Assembly: GCF_025399195.1 (NCBI RefSeq)
Contig: NW_026252104.1
Location: 1 to 64,000, forward strand
DNA: 64,000 bases
Reading direction: 5' to 3'
Source: Umbelopsis ramanniana AG
Lineage: Eukaryota > Mucoromycota > Umbelopsidomycetes > Umbelopsidales > Umbelopsidaceae
Part shown: piece by piece, positions 1 through 11,596 of the stretch
How positions within the stretch are numbered: the first letter of the stretch is position 1
How the letters are laid out: the number at the start of each line of letters is the position of its first letter
Notes under the pieces: model-generated
The model's input: the letters and a program-made list of their open reading frames with translations, nothing else
What the model was told of the DNA's origin: nothing
Databases searched by the model: none
Translations under genes and position numbers: made by a program

Positions 1-1759
1 ATGCGACATCTTACGATCAGGACATCACCTATGGCTAGCTCGGTGCAACCACGGACGATCTTAACGCCCAATGCCGAAAATCTTTTGTGTTCACTTCTGA
101 CATCTGTTTTACTTTCAAGAGATCCCAATTTATTTCATTTCCTTTTATGTACTTTTCTTTGTTTGAACTCACGGCCGAACTGAACGCGCCAGAGTCCTGT
201 CAGCAATGCTCATCCTTAGCTCAGTTACGAATGTAACTTTTGTTTTCCCTCACTGTGGGGTTTTTCTTTTCATAACAATTAGCCAAATTGCTGAATCTTC
301 AAATAAATTTTATCAGGTTCGATTCCCCGATTCGGAGATTTTTTTGCTAGTTTTGCGAAAACTAGCAAAGCAACGACAAAGAAAAGTTATATCAGTAAAG
401 AGTCCTGAAGAAGCAGCACATTTTGATACTACTCACATACCTGTGCGATGGCAAGTCAACATTCTGTTCGACATTCCAACAATTTACATTTCGAAAATCG
501 AGCGGAATTTTTTCCCACCAGCTTAGCCGACATATAAGTTGCGAATAGCCAGCAAAACGACATTACACAACATAGTCATTAGTACACCGGTGAAGTCATT
601 TTCGTATTTCCTCAACATATTATCATCTTCTACAGCAGTATCAATTAATATCCAACGAAATGACAAAAACATAGAAAAAGAGAAAAAGAAAAAAACGGTT
701 CAAAACATGATTCCACCCATTCAGTTTACGCCAAACATCACGCATGACCCAACACCACACGGTCGCACCACCACAAACAATACGACGCCAACCGACAGTC
801 CGCGCACAATTCCTACAACACGTACGATCTATTGTACCGTGGAGACGGCCATATTTCATTGTCCAACCTGTGTATATACCACCTTTATCCCGTGATCGCT
901 CTCTTACATAACCGATATTTACATCCATCAGCCTTCATACCAGCACCTGTAACAAACCAAGGTATCATTTGGCTGCATATTCGCAGTATAAACAGATCTT
1001 TTTGGTGTCATTCTTTTGCTGCTCGTCAATAACGAATCTATTCATTGTATGTTTTGAAGTCGCGAAATTTGAGGCTCTGACATTTCGGTCGGCCCATTTC
1101 TAGCTGTTTTTACCTAAAATCACCAAAAATTGGGCCAGATACTCCGCCATGAAAATGACAAACGTCAATTTTTACAGGAGAATAAAGAGAGTCCCATCAT
1201 CCAGGAGATTTGCTTGTTAACAAGCCCCTGTATCTGCCTCACAGCCGTTTATCATCATATACCATTCTCAATCGGAAAAGCTTGACTAAATTACAAACAT
1301 ATTTTCCTATCTGTTGGTTACCTCAGCGTTATCGTGTATAGCAAGTTTAACCCGGCAATATGCAATTAAACCTTCAAAGATAAAGCCGTGTAACCTGCAA
1401 CTTTTCGTATCGTATGTTACAGCAAAGATACCAGTGCGCAGTCGAGGGCTGTGCTAGTGTAAGATGGCTAACATGTTGCTTTTGGCTAGCTGACTCTTCA
1501 GAAAGGAAGAATACATAGGGACTGGGGGCTTTTGTAACCAGGTGAGCGTGTTTGTTTCGAAATCGCTCTATTATACAAGATGTTTGTACCCAGTAATTTA
1601 AGTTTCGAAACTGCGATTGTCTTTGTACCCTCTTTTTCTCCTGCGCCATCTATCGATACCACCTTAAGTATACAATAGATTCCCCGTATCAACCCGGGAA
1701 GGGGCATGCGCCTTATAATAGTCGGCACAAAATTTTCTTGAATTTGGTATATTCCTTTG
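1..1759. other. Left-edge region without a supported gene
   Basis: Only short open frames are present and none has recognisable domains, coding-like composition or a convincing spliced continuation. The last 150 bases upstream of the permease ATG should hold its promoter. The first kilobase could be an intergenic region or the non-coding flank of a gene outside the window. Confidence 0.5.
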
Positions 1760-3190
1760 ATGAGGTTCTCAACTTTGATTCCTGGAGCATTGCTCACAGC
1801 AGCATTACTCTCTGCTGCTGCTCCATCCAGCCATAACAAGCATCCCTCTCATGAAGACCACAGTCCTATTTCGCCAAAAGCCTTTATCATTTCCATGGTA
1901 TAGATACAATTCATCATCACGAATGACTTTCATGAAAATAAAGGGAGTGCACTAATTGAGCCGGCTACTCATCCAGTTTAGTTATGAGCAGGATATATGG
2001 TTTGAGCCACTCAAGTTGACCAAAAATATCACAGTTCCTGGCTTGTCTCCCATCTATCCTCAAGTACATTGCACTGCAGATTATTCTATCTGTCAAATGA
2101 CCACAGGCGAAGGCGAAATCAATGCTGCAGTTTCAGCTACGGTAGGTGAATTGAGTCGAGGATTCACCTGTGAGAGACATGGTATTGCTTTATTTTGAAA
2201 AGATACTAATTTATGATGGCGACGCGGGTTCTCAGGCACTGACTTTTTCACCCCTCTTTGACCTCCGCAAAACATATTTTATGATTGCGGGTATTGCTGG
2301 TATCAACCCGTATGTCTCCACTATTGGTGCAGTAACATTTGGTCGCTTTGCTGTCCAGCTGGAGTTAGAGTATGAATTTGATGCTCGTGAGATGCCGTCC
2401 AATTTCTCTACTGGGCTGTGGGCATTGGGCACTACTGCCCCTGGACTTTACCCTACTTCAATTTACGGCACGGAAGTTTTTGAGCTAAATGTCAATCTTC
2501 GAGACAAGGTAGGCTACTTCACTAGCATCACATAGAAAGTTAAATGACGATAACTAACAGGCTTGACATTGAATCATGATGTGAACAGGCCATGAAGCTC
2601 GCTCATGGAGTAAAGCTTAATGACAGTGACACCGCTGCTGCCTACCGCAAACAATACAATTATTCTCCAGCAAATCAATACCCCACCATTGTGGCGTGCG
2701 ATACAGGTTCCAGCAACGCCTACTGGTCTGGAGAACTGCTCGGCGAAAGCTTTGGTAACTTCACCAAACTCCTCACCAGTGGAAAGTATGTTGCCCAATC
2801 TTGGTATTCGATAGCCTTTGGTTTTTATCACCGTCTGACGTTTCTGCTTTTAGGGGTACATACTGCGCTACCGCTCAAGAAGATAACGCAACTTTGGAGG
2901 CTATGTTAAGAGCTCATTTGGCAAAGAGAATGGACTTTGCTCGAGTTGTTCTCTTACGATCCGCTTCTGACTTTGATCGTCCACCACCCGGCGAGTCGCC
3001 CTTATTTAACCTCGTGTATGCTGATCAAGGGTCGTTTGGAATCTCTTTGGAGAACATTGTTATTGCTGGTTCGCCCTTCATCAAGGATGTCGTTAAGAAT
3101 TGGCATGAATACGAGAGCGGTATTGCACCTAGTAATTATATTGGAGATATCTGGGGAAGTTTGGGAGGAAAGCCTGATTTTGGCCCATAA
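1760..3190 (+). CDS. Purine nucleoside permease (NUP family), secreted/membrane-associated
   Basis: Five exons (1760-1897, 1977-2141, 2236-2508, 2589-2785, 2854-3190) join in frame to about 369 residues. The N-terminus is a short hydrophobic signal-like segment (MRFSTLIPGALLTAALL) followed by a His-rich stretch. Family signatures seen are ITVPGLSPIYP, VHCTAD, TTGEGEINAA, FDLRKTYFMIAGIAGINP, YEFDAREMP and the C-terminal GSPFIKDVVKNW. Fungal NUP proteins (related to Candida NUP) are linked to purine nucleoside uptake and their fold resembles nucleoside phosphorylases, so an enzymatic role on nucleosides is also possible. The start was chosen as the ATG opening the signal-like peptide. The four introns are 68-94 nt. 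It converges with the ketopantoate gene. The family call is firm; the exact transport activity is inferred from relatives. Confidence 0.92.
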
Positions 3191-3532
3191 TAAACTGCAC
3201 GGCTTGTTCTTTCTTATTACTGTGAACAATTGACTCTGTAATGAAGCGTGGCATTTCTTTTAACGCATGTAAACAATGTATATGTAGAGAGGATTAATGC
3301 CAAAAATTTAGTAAAAAAGGAATATGAGAGAGAGATAGAGAGTAAATACAAGCAAAATGGAATGGCTATCAACAGCTATGGCAGCTGATGGTAAATGGTA
3401 TTCTATACAGATTATTTTTTGTTTTTGAAATTGGCACGAAATAGATATTTAGAAACCAAAGTGTGTTTTGGACAATGGATGAAGGGCTTTCATGATACTT
3501 GTAAAGTATCAAGAGAAGATGAGCTACGTCAT

Positions 3533-4868
3533 TCATGCAGTGACAGCCTTTGCGACTTTCACGGATGCCTCATCATCTTTCTTTTCTGCAGCTTGTTGCT
3601 CAAAGAACCGAGCAAGCTCCGCTTCATTAATGGGGTAGGTATTTTCCTTTGCAGGGAAAGCTCGAGATTTAACTTCTTCGTGATATTTTTTCAAACCGTC
3701 CACCATGATTTGGCCGATGTTTGCATACTGCTTGGTGAATCTACAGAAAAGAGTATGAACATGTTAGCCTTTTATCACCATGCACAAGTGAATGTGTCCC
3801 CGGCCATACTTACTTTGGTACAAATCTATCAAACATGCCTAGTGCATCGTTTTGTACGAGAACTTGTCCAGAACATCCGTTACCAGCACCAATACCAATG
3901 GTAGGGATGGTCAATTGCTGGGTGACATAGGAGGCAATCTCTTCGGGAACTGCTTCGAGAACCACGGCAAAAGCACCAGCTTCTTGCACAGCAAGTGCGT
4001 CCTCAAGAAGTGCTCGAGCTTGTTTGGCTGTCTTGGCCTGAACTCTGAAGCCTCCCAAAGAAGCTTGTCGCTGAGGTGTCAGTCCAACGTGTGCGAGGAC
4101 TGGGATACCAACAGTGGTGATGCGTCTAACAGTTTCGGCCATTTCCTTTCCACCCTCAAGTTTGACAGCCTGATAAACATGTATGAGTACACCCGTAATT
4201 AATCATTGTCTGTACATTGAACCAAAGTGACTTTTACCTCGACATTGCCCTCCTTAACAAAACGCAGAGCCACCTTAACGGCATCTTCTGGATTAGATTC
4301 GTAACTACCAAATGGAAGGTCGCCAATGAGGAAAGGAGCCTTGCATCCACGAGCAACAGCTTTGCAATGATGTATCATTTCCTAAAGAAAAGAATTAGTC
4401 ACATTTAACAAGGGTTTACCCCTGCCCCCTCCACTTACGACACAACTTACATTGACGGTGACAGGGTTTGTAGTATCGTGTCCTAACGTGACCATGGCCA
4501 ATGAATCTCCTACCAAGCAAGTATCAATTCCCGCTCTATCTACCATGAGTCCTGAAGGGTAATCCTGAGCAGTCATCATGGAAATAGGTTCCTTTTGCTT
4601 GGCCATACGTCGAATGGTGCGAATGGTGACCTTGGGACGCTCTTTGAATTTCCAAATTAGGGTGCGAAATGTCAAAGCTTTGTGACGGCTATTCAAAGAA
4701 GCACTTACGGAAAGGGTCGGTGGGTTTTTCTTGTGGCCTTGCACTGTACAACCTTTGAGAGGGAGTGATAAGGCTTGTACGCAAAGCAGTGCGTACTGGA
4801 ATGGTATATCGAATTGGCATGGAGGAAGAAAATATTCTTGAGACCGGGATTACTATACGATGTGTCAT
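3533..4868 (-). CDS. ECM31: 3-methyl-2-oxobutanoate (ketopantoate) hydroxymethyltransferase
   Basis: Five exons (4868-4709, 4641-4451, 4381-4238, 4169-3814, 3740-3533) give about 352 residues. The enzyme transfers a hydroxymethyl group from methylene-THF to 2-ketoisovalerate, the first committed step of pantothenate and CoA synthesis. PanB signatures are visible: [55 protein letters not shown] and [18 protein letters not shown]. The first 50 residues are rich in Arg and Ser with no acidic residues, as in a mitochondrial presequence. The C-terminus ends in a charged Ala/Lys/Glu tail. Length matches fungal Ecm31. Introns are 67-73 nt. Its promoter lies in the 525 bp between it and the Dre2 gene, which is on the same strand. 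Confidence 0.95.
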
Positions 4869-5392
4869 GGTGTTTGAAGAGATGTCAAGAAAGGGAGAGC
4901 GTCCAATAGCATGACAAATTTTTTTTCAACTTTTATATTGGCACAATTTTTAATTGCGGGGTGGCATTGACCAATCACCTTTACCCGCGCCACTGACAAA
5001 ATGAATAGCACATGCGCTTACTATGATTTTTTTACCATTCCATTTTGTCTATAATTCTACCAATTGGGCGGTTGGAGTAACTGGCTACTACAAATGTAGC
5101 AATACGTATTTTCACTCCATTCTATCGCCAATTTCTATCGTCATTAGCTTAAGTCGGACCATGTAGCAGACGGATAGAGGCACAACAGTGTCCCTGTGCT
5201 ACCAGGAGGGTAATCGTATGAATAATCGACGGGGACGTATACCGACTTTTGCCCACATTTAGGAGAAGGGGCATTGATAGGAAGCCGCAGCATATGAGTC
5301 AGGGCACATTGGAATAGAATTTACATTAAAAAAAATATGGCATTATTCGTTCATTTTATAAGGAAAGAATCAAAAGGCGTACGAGGTGGTGT
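4869..5392. other. Intergenic region
   Basis: This lies between the start of the ketopantoate gene and the stop of the Dre2 gene. It should contain the promoter of the former and the 3' end signals of the latter. I see no coding or RNA gene. Confidence 0.6.
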
Positions 5393-6560
5393 CTAAATAT
5401 CAATATCATCACTAGCGAACATTCCGGCATTAATGGTAACACGCTCTCCTTCTTGGAAAGCAGGCATACCAAGATAAGGACACGTAGAGCAACGGAAAGC
5501 ATCACCCAACGCGCAGCTGCCACAACCACCGACCTTCTTTGGTGTTGGGTCCACCTCAACGATTTCATCGTCGGCAGTTTCGTCCATCAGATCCAAGGTA
5601 ACCACGTTGTTAGATTCTTCCTCATCGTCCATCATATCAGCTCGACCGCAAGTACAATTTTTACATGCTTTACGGCGACCGTCTGTCATTTCACAATCAT
5701 CTGGGCCTATTAAGAAATGAATGGAGGTGAGTAGTTGAAAAAATGCTGTGATAAATTTGTCGCTAACGTACGAGTCAAAGCTTCTTTGCTAGGTTTAATC
5801 TTATCTTCTTCATCCAAAAGTAGGTCTTCATCCTCCAATTCCGCATCATCATCATCATCAGCAGCAATGGTCCACACCTTCTTTTGTTCCTCCACCTTGA
5901 CTGGCTTCTTCTTGAAATTAAGAGCAAACTTCTTTCCAACTTCATAAGCGGGCTTTTTGGCAACAATTTGTACCGTTCCAAACTTTCCTGAAAGTCTAGA
6001 AACAGCCTGATCTACTCTCTTGGTAACACCCCAGGCGTGGAAGAAATCAATAAGGGATTCGTCTGATACTGCGGTCGAAGATTCAACGGTAACATCAACA
6101 AAACCGGCGAGCTTGAGCATTGACACGATATCGGATTCTTTGCGGGTAATGGGACATGACGTATTACTGAGGTCGGCAATAACAACAGGCTCAACAAGGT
6201 AAAGGGAGCCTCCTGGCTTGAGAGCTTTCAAGTACTGTGAAAGAGCTTGGGCGGTGTGGGATGATACTGACGGGAAAACCAAGTTGGAGTGTATAGAATT
6301 GTAGGTACCGTTTTGGAGAGGGGCTATATACGATAATTCTATTAGTATCATGATGGCTGGCATATAATACCATCCAATAAATTATATAAAACGAAATTCA
6401 TACCTTCAGGAACTCGTTCCATAGCCTCGAATGCGACATTGCCGTCCGATCCAACTTGAGATTGGAATGCCGACTTTGCGTCCAACAAGTGCTGTTGATC
6501 GGTGGTGCTGGGAGCCACAAAGAGAATTTGATCACCAGAGTTGATTATTGCGGTGGGCAT
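5393..6560 (-). CDS. DRE2: Anamorsin / Dre2, cytosolic Fe-S cluster assembly protein
   Basis: Three exons (6560-6404, 6323-5772, 5706-5393) encode about 340 residues. Dre2 accepts electrons from the diflavin reductase Tah18 for early cytosolic Fe-S protein assembly. The N-terminal half (about residues 1-170) is the degenerate methyltransferase-like domain, with the LKPGGSLYLVEPV strand. A linker rich in Asp/Glu follows. The C-terminal CIAPIN1 domain has both cluster sites: motif A in CEMTDGRRKACKNCTCG, and motif B CGSCALGDAFRCSTC with CX2CX7CX2C spacing, followed by PYLGMPAFQEGERV. All eight cysteines are present, so it should be functional. Introns are 80 and 65 nt. Confidence 0.96.
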
Positions 6561-7430
6561 TGCGGTGTATGTGGTATATCCTATAGTTGGCTGATCAACA
6601 GAGTGGGGTGAAAGATAGAGGAGCAAAGGCAATGGCTTACAAATAGAAGCCAGCCAGCTGATTGATACGCAAAGTCTCTTAAAAAAAATTAAGCTGTCAT
6701 GTGACTGATCCGTGGATCTTTCCAAAAAGTACAGTATTTCTGATTGGTTCCTTTTGACGACATTGATGAAAACTCGTTCAATACCGACTCCACCATGGTT
6801 TGCAATCATAGATAATAACCATTAGAGTGAGTTTGGAAAGGAGAATAGCTGCGTTCGCTAGGCTTTGCTGCTAGTCACATGTCTGCGGTCGGAAAGCAAG
6901 TAAATATCTCGGCCCACAAAATAGACTTTGGTCTTGTGCTGGCGATCTCTGGAATTTCGATATTATTAGCCTTCTCTTCCAGTCACTGGGATATTACATT
7001 CCTTGTTTCTTTCTTCAAATCAAGTAATTAAAATATTTTGGCAGTTTATCGCTTTCAATAAAGAAGTATATCCACAGGCACTTGGTTAAAACTATTCGGC
7101 TTTTGGCAAACAAAGCAGCACGTTTGTACGACGCCTGACTGAACGGGTGGGCATCAACGATAGTCTTTCGTGCCTGTGAGATTAACGTCTCGCTTTTGAG
7201 TTTACGAGCCAATTTTTTTTTCTTTTTACTCTATAAATGTACATATTTAAATGGTGTCTTTTGATACACCCCTTTCCTAACTCAGAATCTACTGAAGCTA
7301 TGTAAACTGCAGAAACAATGCACATCAACACGGTCAGGACAAACAAAACTTATTATACTACACAGTTTATTGATACAAGCCATCGCCTTCACATAGCTGG
7401 TTGACCTAGCTAGACAAAGATAAAATAACA
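6561..7430. other. Intergenic region
   Basis: It holds the Dre2 promoter and the 3' end of the next minus-strand gene, with a minus-strand AATAAA near 7371 that would serve as its polyadenylation signal. A minus-strand open frame at 7015-7212 lacks an ATG start and is not called. Confidence 0.55.
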
Positions 7431-8822
7431 TCAAGTAGAAGCATCCGAAAGCTTTTGTGATTTACCATTTTGGTGACTCATGTCTTCAGTTGAGGTTGGA
7501 GCATCGGTATCATTAATTTGGTATACTAACTGGCCATCTTCGCCGAATGCCTTGGCAGCCTTACGTTTAGCACTTTCAGACGCATGCAAGGCTGAGTTCG
7601 TCCGTGCATTGACGAATCCTCCAAATTGTGACCGAGCTTTTGGTGCAGTTGGTCGTTTGAATGGCCGTATTGGCGCTTTCTTATTTACAGCACTTTTTTT
7701 GCTTGACGTTTTCTTCTCAAACAGATTCGTCACAGCGTCTGAGGAAAGAGCTGTAGCTAGTGGCTTTTTGCTACCAGTTAAAAAGCCACCATATTTGCTT
7801 GTGATGTTGTTCACCTCAGCCAAGATCTTTTGCGTGTCCAGTTCCGACGACTGCAATAAGGATTCTAAAGAACTCTCTGTAGCACAGTCCAGTTGAGGTA
7901 TGCTTTCTGGGGGGTTATCCGGGAGTTGGCCATCTAAATCCACATCAAACATGTCGTCCATGTCATCAAACTCTTCAAGCCAAGACGTGATTTCTTCGTA
8001 GGACTCTCCAGGCACGTTGACTGAGATGGGTTTGGAATCCTTGTCAACACCACTTGTCTTGTTTTCAATGCTTGCAAGGGCATCTGCATCAAAATCTGGT
8101 CCAAAGTCTTCCTCTGTTTCTTCTTGGTAACCAATGGAGGCTGCTTTGGAAGGAGAGATACTGGTGGAAGTCGTTTTAGAGTAATTTGTAGATTCGATCT
8201 CCTGGATTTTTTCCAGAGTTTGAGAGTCAAATTCTATATCGTCGCCAAATTCCTGGCTATCTTGAGAAGCTGATGATAGTGCAGCTGGAACGTCATCATG
8301 GTCGTTCAGGCTTAGCTCATTAGATGGTTCAGAGGTAGTATCAGTTTTGTTATGACTTTGTGATGCATTGTTGGTATCAGAAAGGGATACACCTGGAGGT
8401 GTTATTATGGTATTGTCACCTATTGAAGATTCAGCTTCTTCCTGGTTATGGTTGAGTTCTTCTGTTATGTTGTCAGTATATGGTGTTTGAGGAGGATGTA
8501 TATCATCAGCATTTTCTGAGAGCGACGTTTCTGTTGCAGAGCGCTTGGGTATGGTGTCTTCATTGGAGAGTAGGGTGGAGTGCATAGTGTTTGTCACAGC
8601 AACATCAAAAAGCTTTTCATGGTTCATTTTTTCTTTCTTTAATGGATCAGATTTGTGATCAATTAATCGTGTTTGCTTGAGAATGTTGGAAGCGTCGGCC
8701 AGCGGCGCAGCATCGCATTTTGTAACTGTTGTCATGTCGATATGTACATCAGCTCCACTGACAATAGGGTCTTTGTAAACTTTGAACGATTCGACGGTCC
8801 CTTCATCGCCGTGAGAAAACAT
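7431..8822 (-). CDS. Acidic protein with two BRC-like (BRCA2-type, Rad51-binding) motifs
   Basis: A single-exon frame encodes 463 residues. The first 330 are acidic, low in complexity and Ser/Thr/Asp/Glu rich, with no fold I recognise. Two motifs near the C-terminus resemble the BRC repeat of BRCA2. Motif 1 is residues 345-370: GGFLTGSKK, then a Ser/Ala-rich helix ending NLFEK. Motif 2 is residues 401-429: GGFVNA with an FxxA core, then a Lys-rich helix ending KAFGED. In BRCA2 such repeats bind Rad51 through FxxA and LFDE pockets. A poly-Lys linker (about 370-390) lies between them. There is no OB-fold DNA-binding domain, and a polyadenylation signal about 60 bp past the stop suggests the gene really ends here. 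The BRC assignment is inference from pattern only; it could be an unrelated disordered protein. Confidence 0.8.
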   Translation of the reverse strand: MFSHGDEGTVESFKVYKDPIVSGADVHIDMTTVTKCDAAPLADASNILKQTRLIDHKSDPLKKEKMNHEKLFDVAVTNTMHSTLLSNEDTIPKRSATETSLSENADDIHPPQTPYTDNITEELNHNQEEAESSIGDNTIITPPGVSLSDTNNASQSHNKTDTTSEPSNELSLNDHDDVPAALSSASQDSQEFGDDIEFDSQTLEKIQEIESTNYSKTTSTSISPSKAASIGYQEETEEDFGPDFDADALASIENKTSGVDKDSKPISVNVPGESYEEITSWLEEFDDMDDMFDVDLDGQLPDNPPESIPQLDCATESSLESLLQSSELDTQKILAEVNNITSKYGGFLTGSKKPLATALSSDAVTNLFEKKTSSKKSAVNKKAPIRPFKRPTAPKARSQFGGFVNARTNSALHASESAKRKAAKAFGEDGQLVYQINDTDAPTSTEDMSHQNGKSQKLSDAST

Positions 8823-9505
8823 TGACTTATGGAAGAAATACTGTTATAGCCGTAGGTGAGGGAGGAGAGGGAAATTGCAGGGCGCGCGACAACGAAAATT
8901 TGGCCATCCCAGTGACTGCGTTGCGGCCAAACTTCTTTGACGACAAAAGAACGCTTTCAAGTAACTACTGAAAGCTTTCCATAATAGGTGCTATACTGTG
9001 TGTGGGCGAACAATAACTTGCACCGAGCCGTATGTCTATTGTAAAAGATATGCTATGAATAGCTCACTATCAACAATCAGTCAATCATTTTAACCCGACG
9101 ATTTTTTCATTTCTGGCAGTGCATTACTGTAATATGCAGCATTATATTGGAGGTTTTGCACAATCACACTAACTGAATGGTGGTTTGTTCAGAGAGTATA
9201 TCGTAATGTCGGTATGCAAAGGACTATACAAGCGCGTAATAGAGATATAATGGGGATAATAAGCGCGAGAAATGTGTTTGGGGGGGGATCGAGAGGTACA
9301 AAAAAAAAAACAAATAGCTTTGCATGGTATCAAACATAAACAGTATAGGCAATAAGAATGTGAGGAGATGGAAGTGGTGTTGGTGGGGATGTTTTTGTCT
9401 CAGTATGAAGGCATGCTAATATGCAAATGCAGATAGGTATTTCGGACAGAAGAAAGGGAAAAAGAACCTTTGAAAGACCTGGTCCACTTCCCAAAAATTG
9501 CCAGT
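8823..9505. other. Intergenic region
   Basis: It separates two minus-strand genes and should carry the promoter of the BRC-motif gene and the 3' end of UAP1. It has G8 and A10 homopolymer runs near 9282-9310. I see no gene. Confidence 0.55.
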
Positions 9506-11121
9506 TTATGACATGATCTTGTTGAGATCCTCCAAGGTTTCGATGACGGCTGGTGAAAGGATGGACTTGCCTTTAACGCACTCCAAACCTTCACCAGCAT
9601 AGGAGACAAGAGGAGATACCTCAATTTCCAATGATTCACCACCATCCTTTGCAGCGATCTTTCCACCAGCAGCTTCGATGAAGCGACTTTGTTGAGAAAG
9701 AATGTCATGTCGGGAAGTCTCGGGACAATCAACACCAGAGCCAGGAGCATTCTTCAATGGAGAGAATTCTTCTTTACGAGCAACTTCGAGAACAGACAAG
9801 TTGTGTGCGTATGGGAAGACATCAAAAACGAAGCATTCCATCTTCATGCCATTGATAGCCTTGGGAGCAATTTGTTCACCTGATTCCAAATCGGTATGCT
9901 TGATCTTCTTCTTGGCAATATGGTATTCAAGTTCATGTGCGAAGTCAGGAACACGCTCGAGGAAAGCAGTGGAGAACAAGTGATTGACGATGTTAGCAGC
10001 ATTGAAGGCAAGGGTACCATCGGGCCTGCGCATTTCAGAGAGTTCCTTTGAGATTTCAGAGTATTCGAGGACACCGTATTTCTTGTCCTTCAAGCAAACA
10101 ACACCAACGGGTTCTTCTGGCTTAGACTTGCCAACGACCTTGACACCACAGTCAGACTTCTTGGAAGCTGAATAGCCGATGAAGACAGGGTCGGCAACAC
10201 GTGCAAGACAGTTATCAACACAGTAGCAGTGGGAGTAGAGAATACCACGTTCCTTCAGTGATGCGATAACGCCCTTGCTGTGAAGAGCACGGTAGATACC
10301 ACCATTGCCATCAGGAGCAATGGCTACTTTACCCTTTTCCTCCAAAAGGATCTTTCCATCCATGGTCAAGCAAGGAAGAGTACCTATTTATAAAATTGAT
10401 GAATCAGAATAAGATAACTTTGATGACACAGCCTCCATGTTGGGGCGCGCGATGTTGAACGTAAGGCGCATGAAATTGGTGGCGTGAAAAAAAACTAGGT
10501 CTTACCTTGTTCGAAGAAGATGACATTTGACTTGTCCAAACCAAAGTAATTGTTTTGTTCGAAGAAAGAGAAGGTGGGAGCATGGGTAGGACCTGAGGTC
10601 ATGATATACCAAGGGACAACGACTTGGTCCTTGACTTGGAAACGGGCACGTGCAAGTTCTTGTACCTTGAGGATACGTTCAGCCTGGAGCTGGAACAAGG
10701 TCTTACCAGAGGGCAAGTTGATGTCATAGCAACCCTTGGGTGCTGAGCTACCCAATCTAGTACCTTGTCCACCAGCCATCAGAATAACAGCAACCTTACC
10801 CTCAGCGATCAGCTTCAAACCAAGCGTCGTCCACTCCTCAACCTTGGAAGCGTCTGCGGTCAAAACAGAGTCCGTCACGTCCGTAGGAAGGGGCTCGACA
10901 GAAGCAGCTTGAGCAGAAGCGCAAGCAGCTGCGCCCTTGACAGCTGTATCATAAATTTGATTGACACGAGTGACATCAAGATCAACAAGCTGGTTGTAAA
11001 AAACTTGCTGTTGCTCAGATGTCAAAGTATCCCAGAAGTTAAAGACATGGCCTTGTCCAGCAGCGTCAAAGTTGGACCGGAGAGTTGTAACGTCAGATTC
11101 TGTGAAGATTGTTTGCGTCAT
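9506..11121 (-). CDS. UAP1: UDP-N-acetylglucosamine pyrophosphorylase
   Basis: Two exons (11121-10506, 10383-9506) encode about 497 residues. The enzyme makes UDP-GlcNAc from UTP and GlcNAc-1-phosphate, the donor for chitin, N-glycans and GPI anchors. Seen: the nucleotide-binding loop LMAGGQGTRLGSSAPKGCYD, MTSGPTHAPTFSFF, FFEQGTLPCLTMDGKI across the junction, APDGNGGIYRAL, HSYCYCVDN-like SHCYCVDNCLARVADP, and EYHIAKKKI. Length matches yeast Qri1 and human UAP1. The 122-nt intron sits inside the conserved EQGTLPC motif, and the frame is exact across it. It supplies the precursor for chitin, which the chitinase further along the window degrades. Confidence 0.96.
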
Positions 11122-11596
11122 GCTTGGGACGAAGGATGGTTTGAAAGAGAAGAGTCATCTGAAAGCCGTTGTGGCTGTAGATTTTATAGAGGAGCCCACC
11201 GTTTGCTAGCCCAGCGGGGTTCCAACGCCTTTTTGCCAGGCCCCCAATGTGCTCGTGCAACTTTAGCGGAAGTCTCTAGCTGCTCCACATGAATTTTACA
11301 AGCATCAACTTGATATCTAATCCATATCAATGCATGAACTGAATTTATTTCAACTTCTACCATACAAAACGGAAACTTCTGCATCTAACAAAGCGAGCCG
11401 AAGCGGACGGTTATTTGACCATGTCAAAAATAGATGGGATAAGTTTGGAACGTTTCATCCTCCTACTCCGACAAATAAATGCTTGCTCCGCCATGAAGTC
11501 AACCCAAAAATTTTAAATGAGGAAAAACCAGACGACGCATAGCCACCACTCCATCTCGCCACGGCCCGCTATAAATATTTGCAGCACAGCGTCCAA
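11122..11596. other. Intergenic region
   Basis: The UAP1 promoter lies here, followed by the 3' end of the DNMT2 gene. There is no supported open frame. Confidence 0.55.

Noticed and set aside
206-335. tRNA-like A-box (TTAGCTCAGTTA) and B-box (GGTTCGATTCC) followed by a T run
   Set aside because: The T stem does not pair (TCAGG against CCCCG), and no 5' acceptor strand complements ATTCGGA. The boxes are about 100 bases apart with no cloverleaf, so it is probably chance or a very decayed Pol III element.
641-928. Minus-strand 95-residue open frame
   Set aside because: It has odd Trp/Cys/Arg composition, no motif and no splice partner. It is the complement of a low-complexity A-rich tract.
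7015-7212. Minus-strand basic open frame resembling a small ribosomal protein
   Set aside because: There is no ATG at the start (it opens with TTG), the end is hydrophobic and AT-rich, and no known ribosomal protein family matches.
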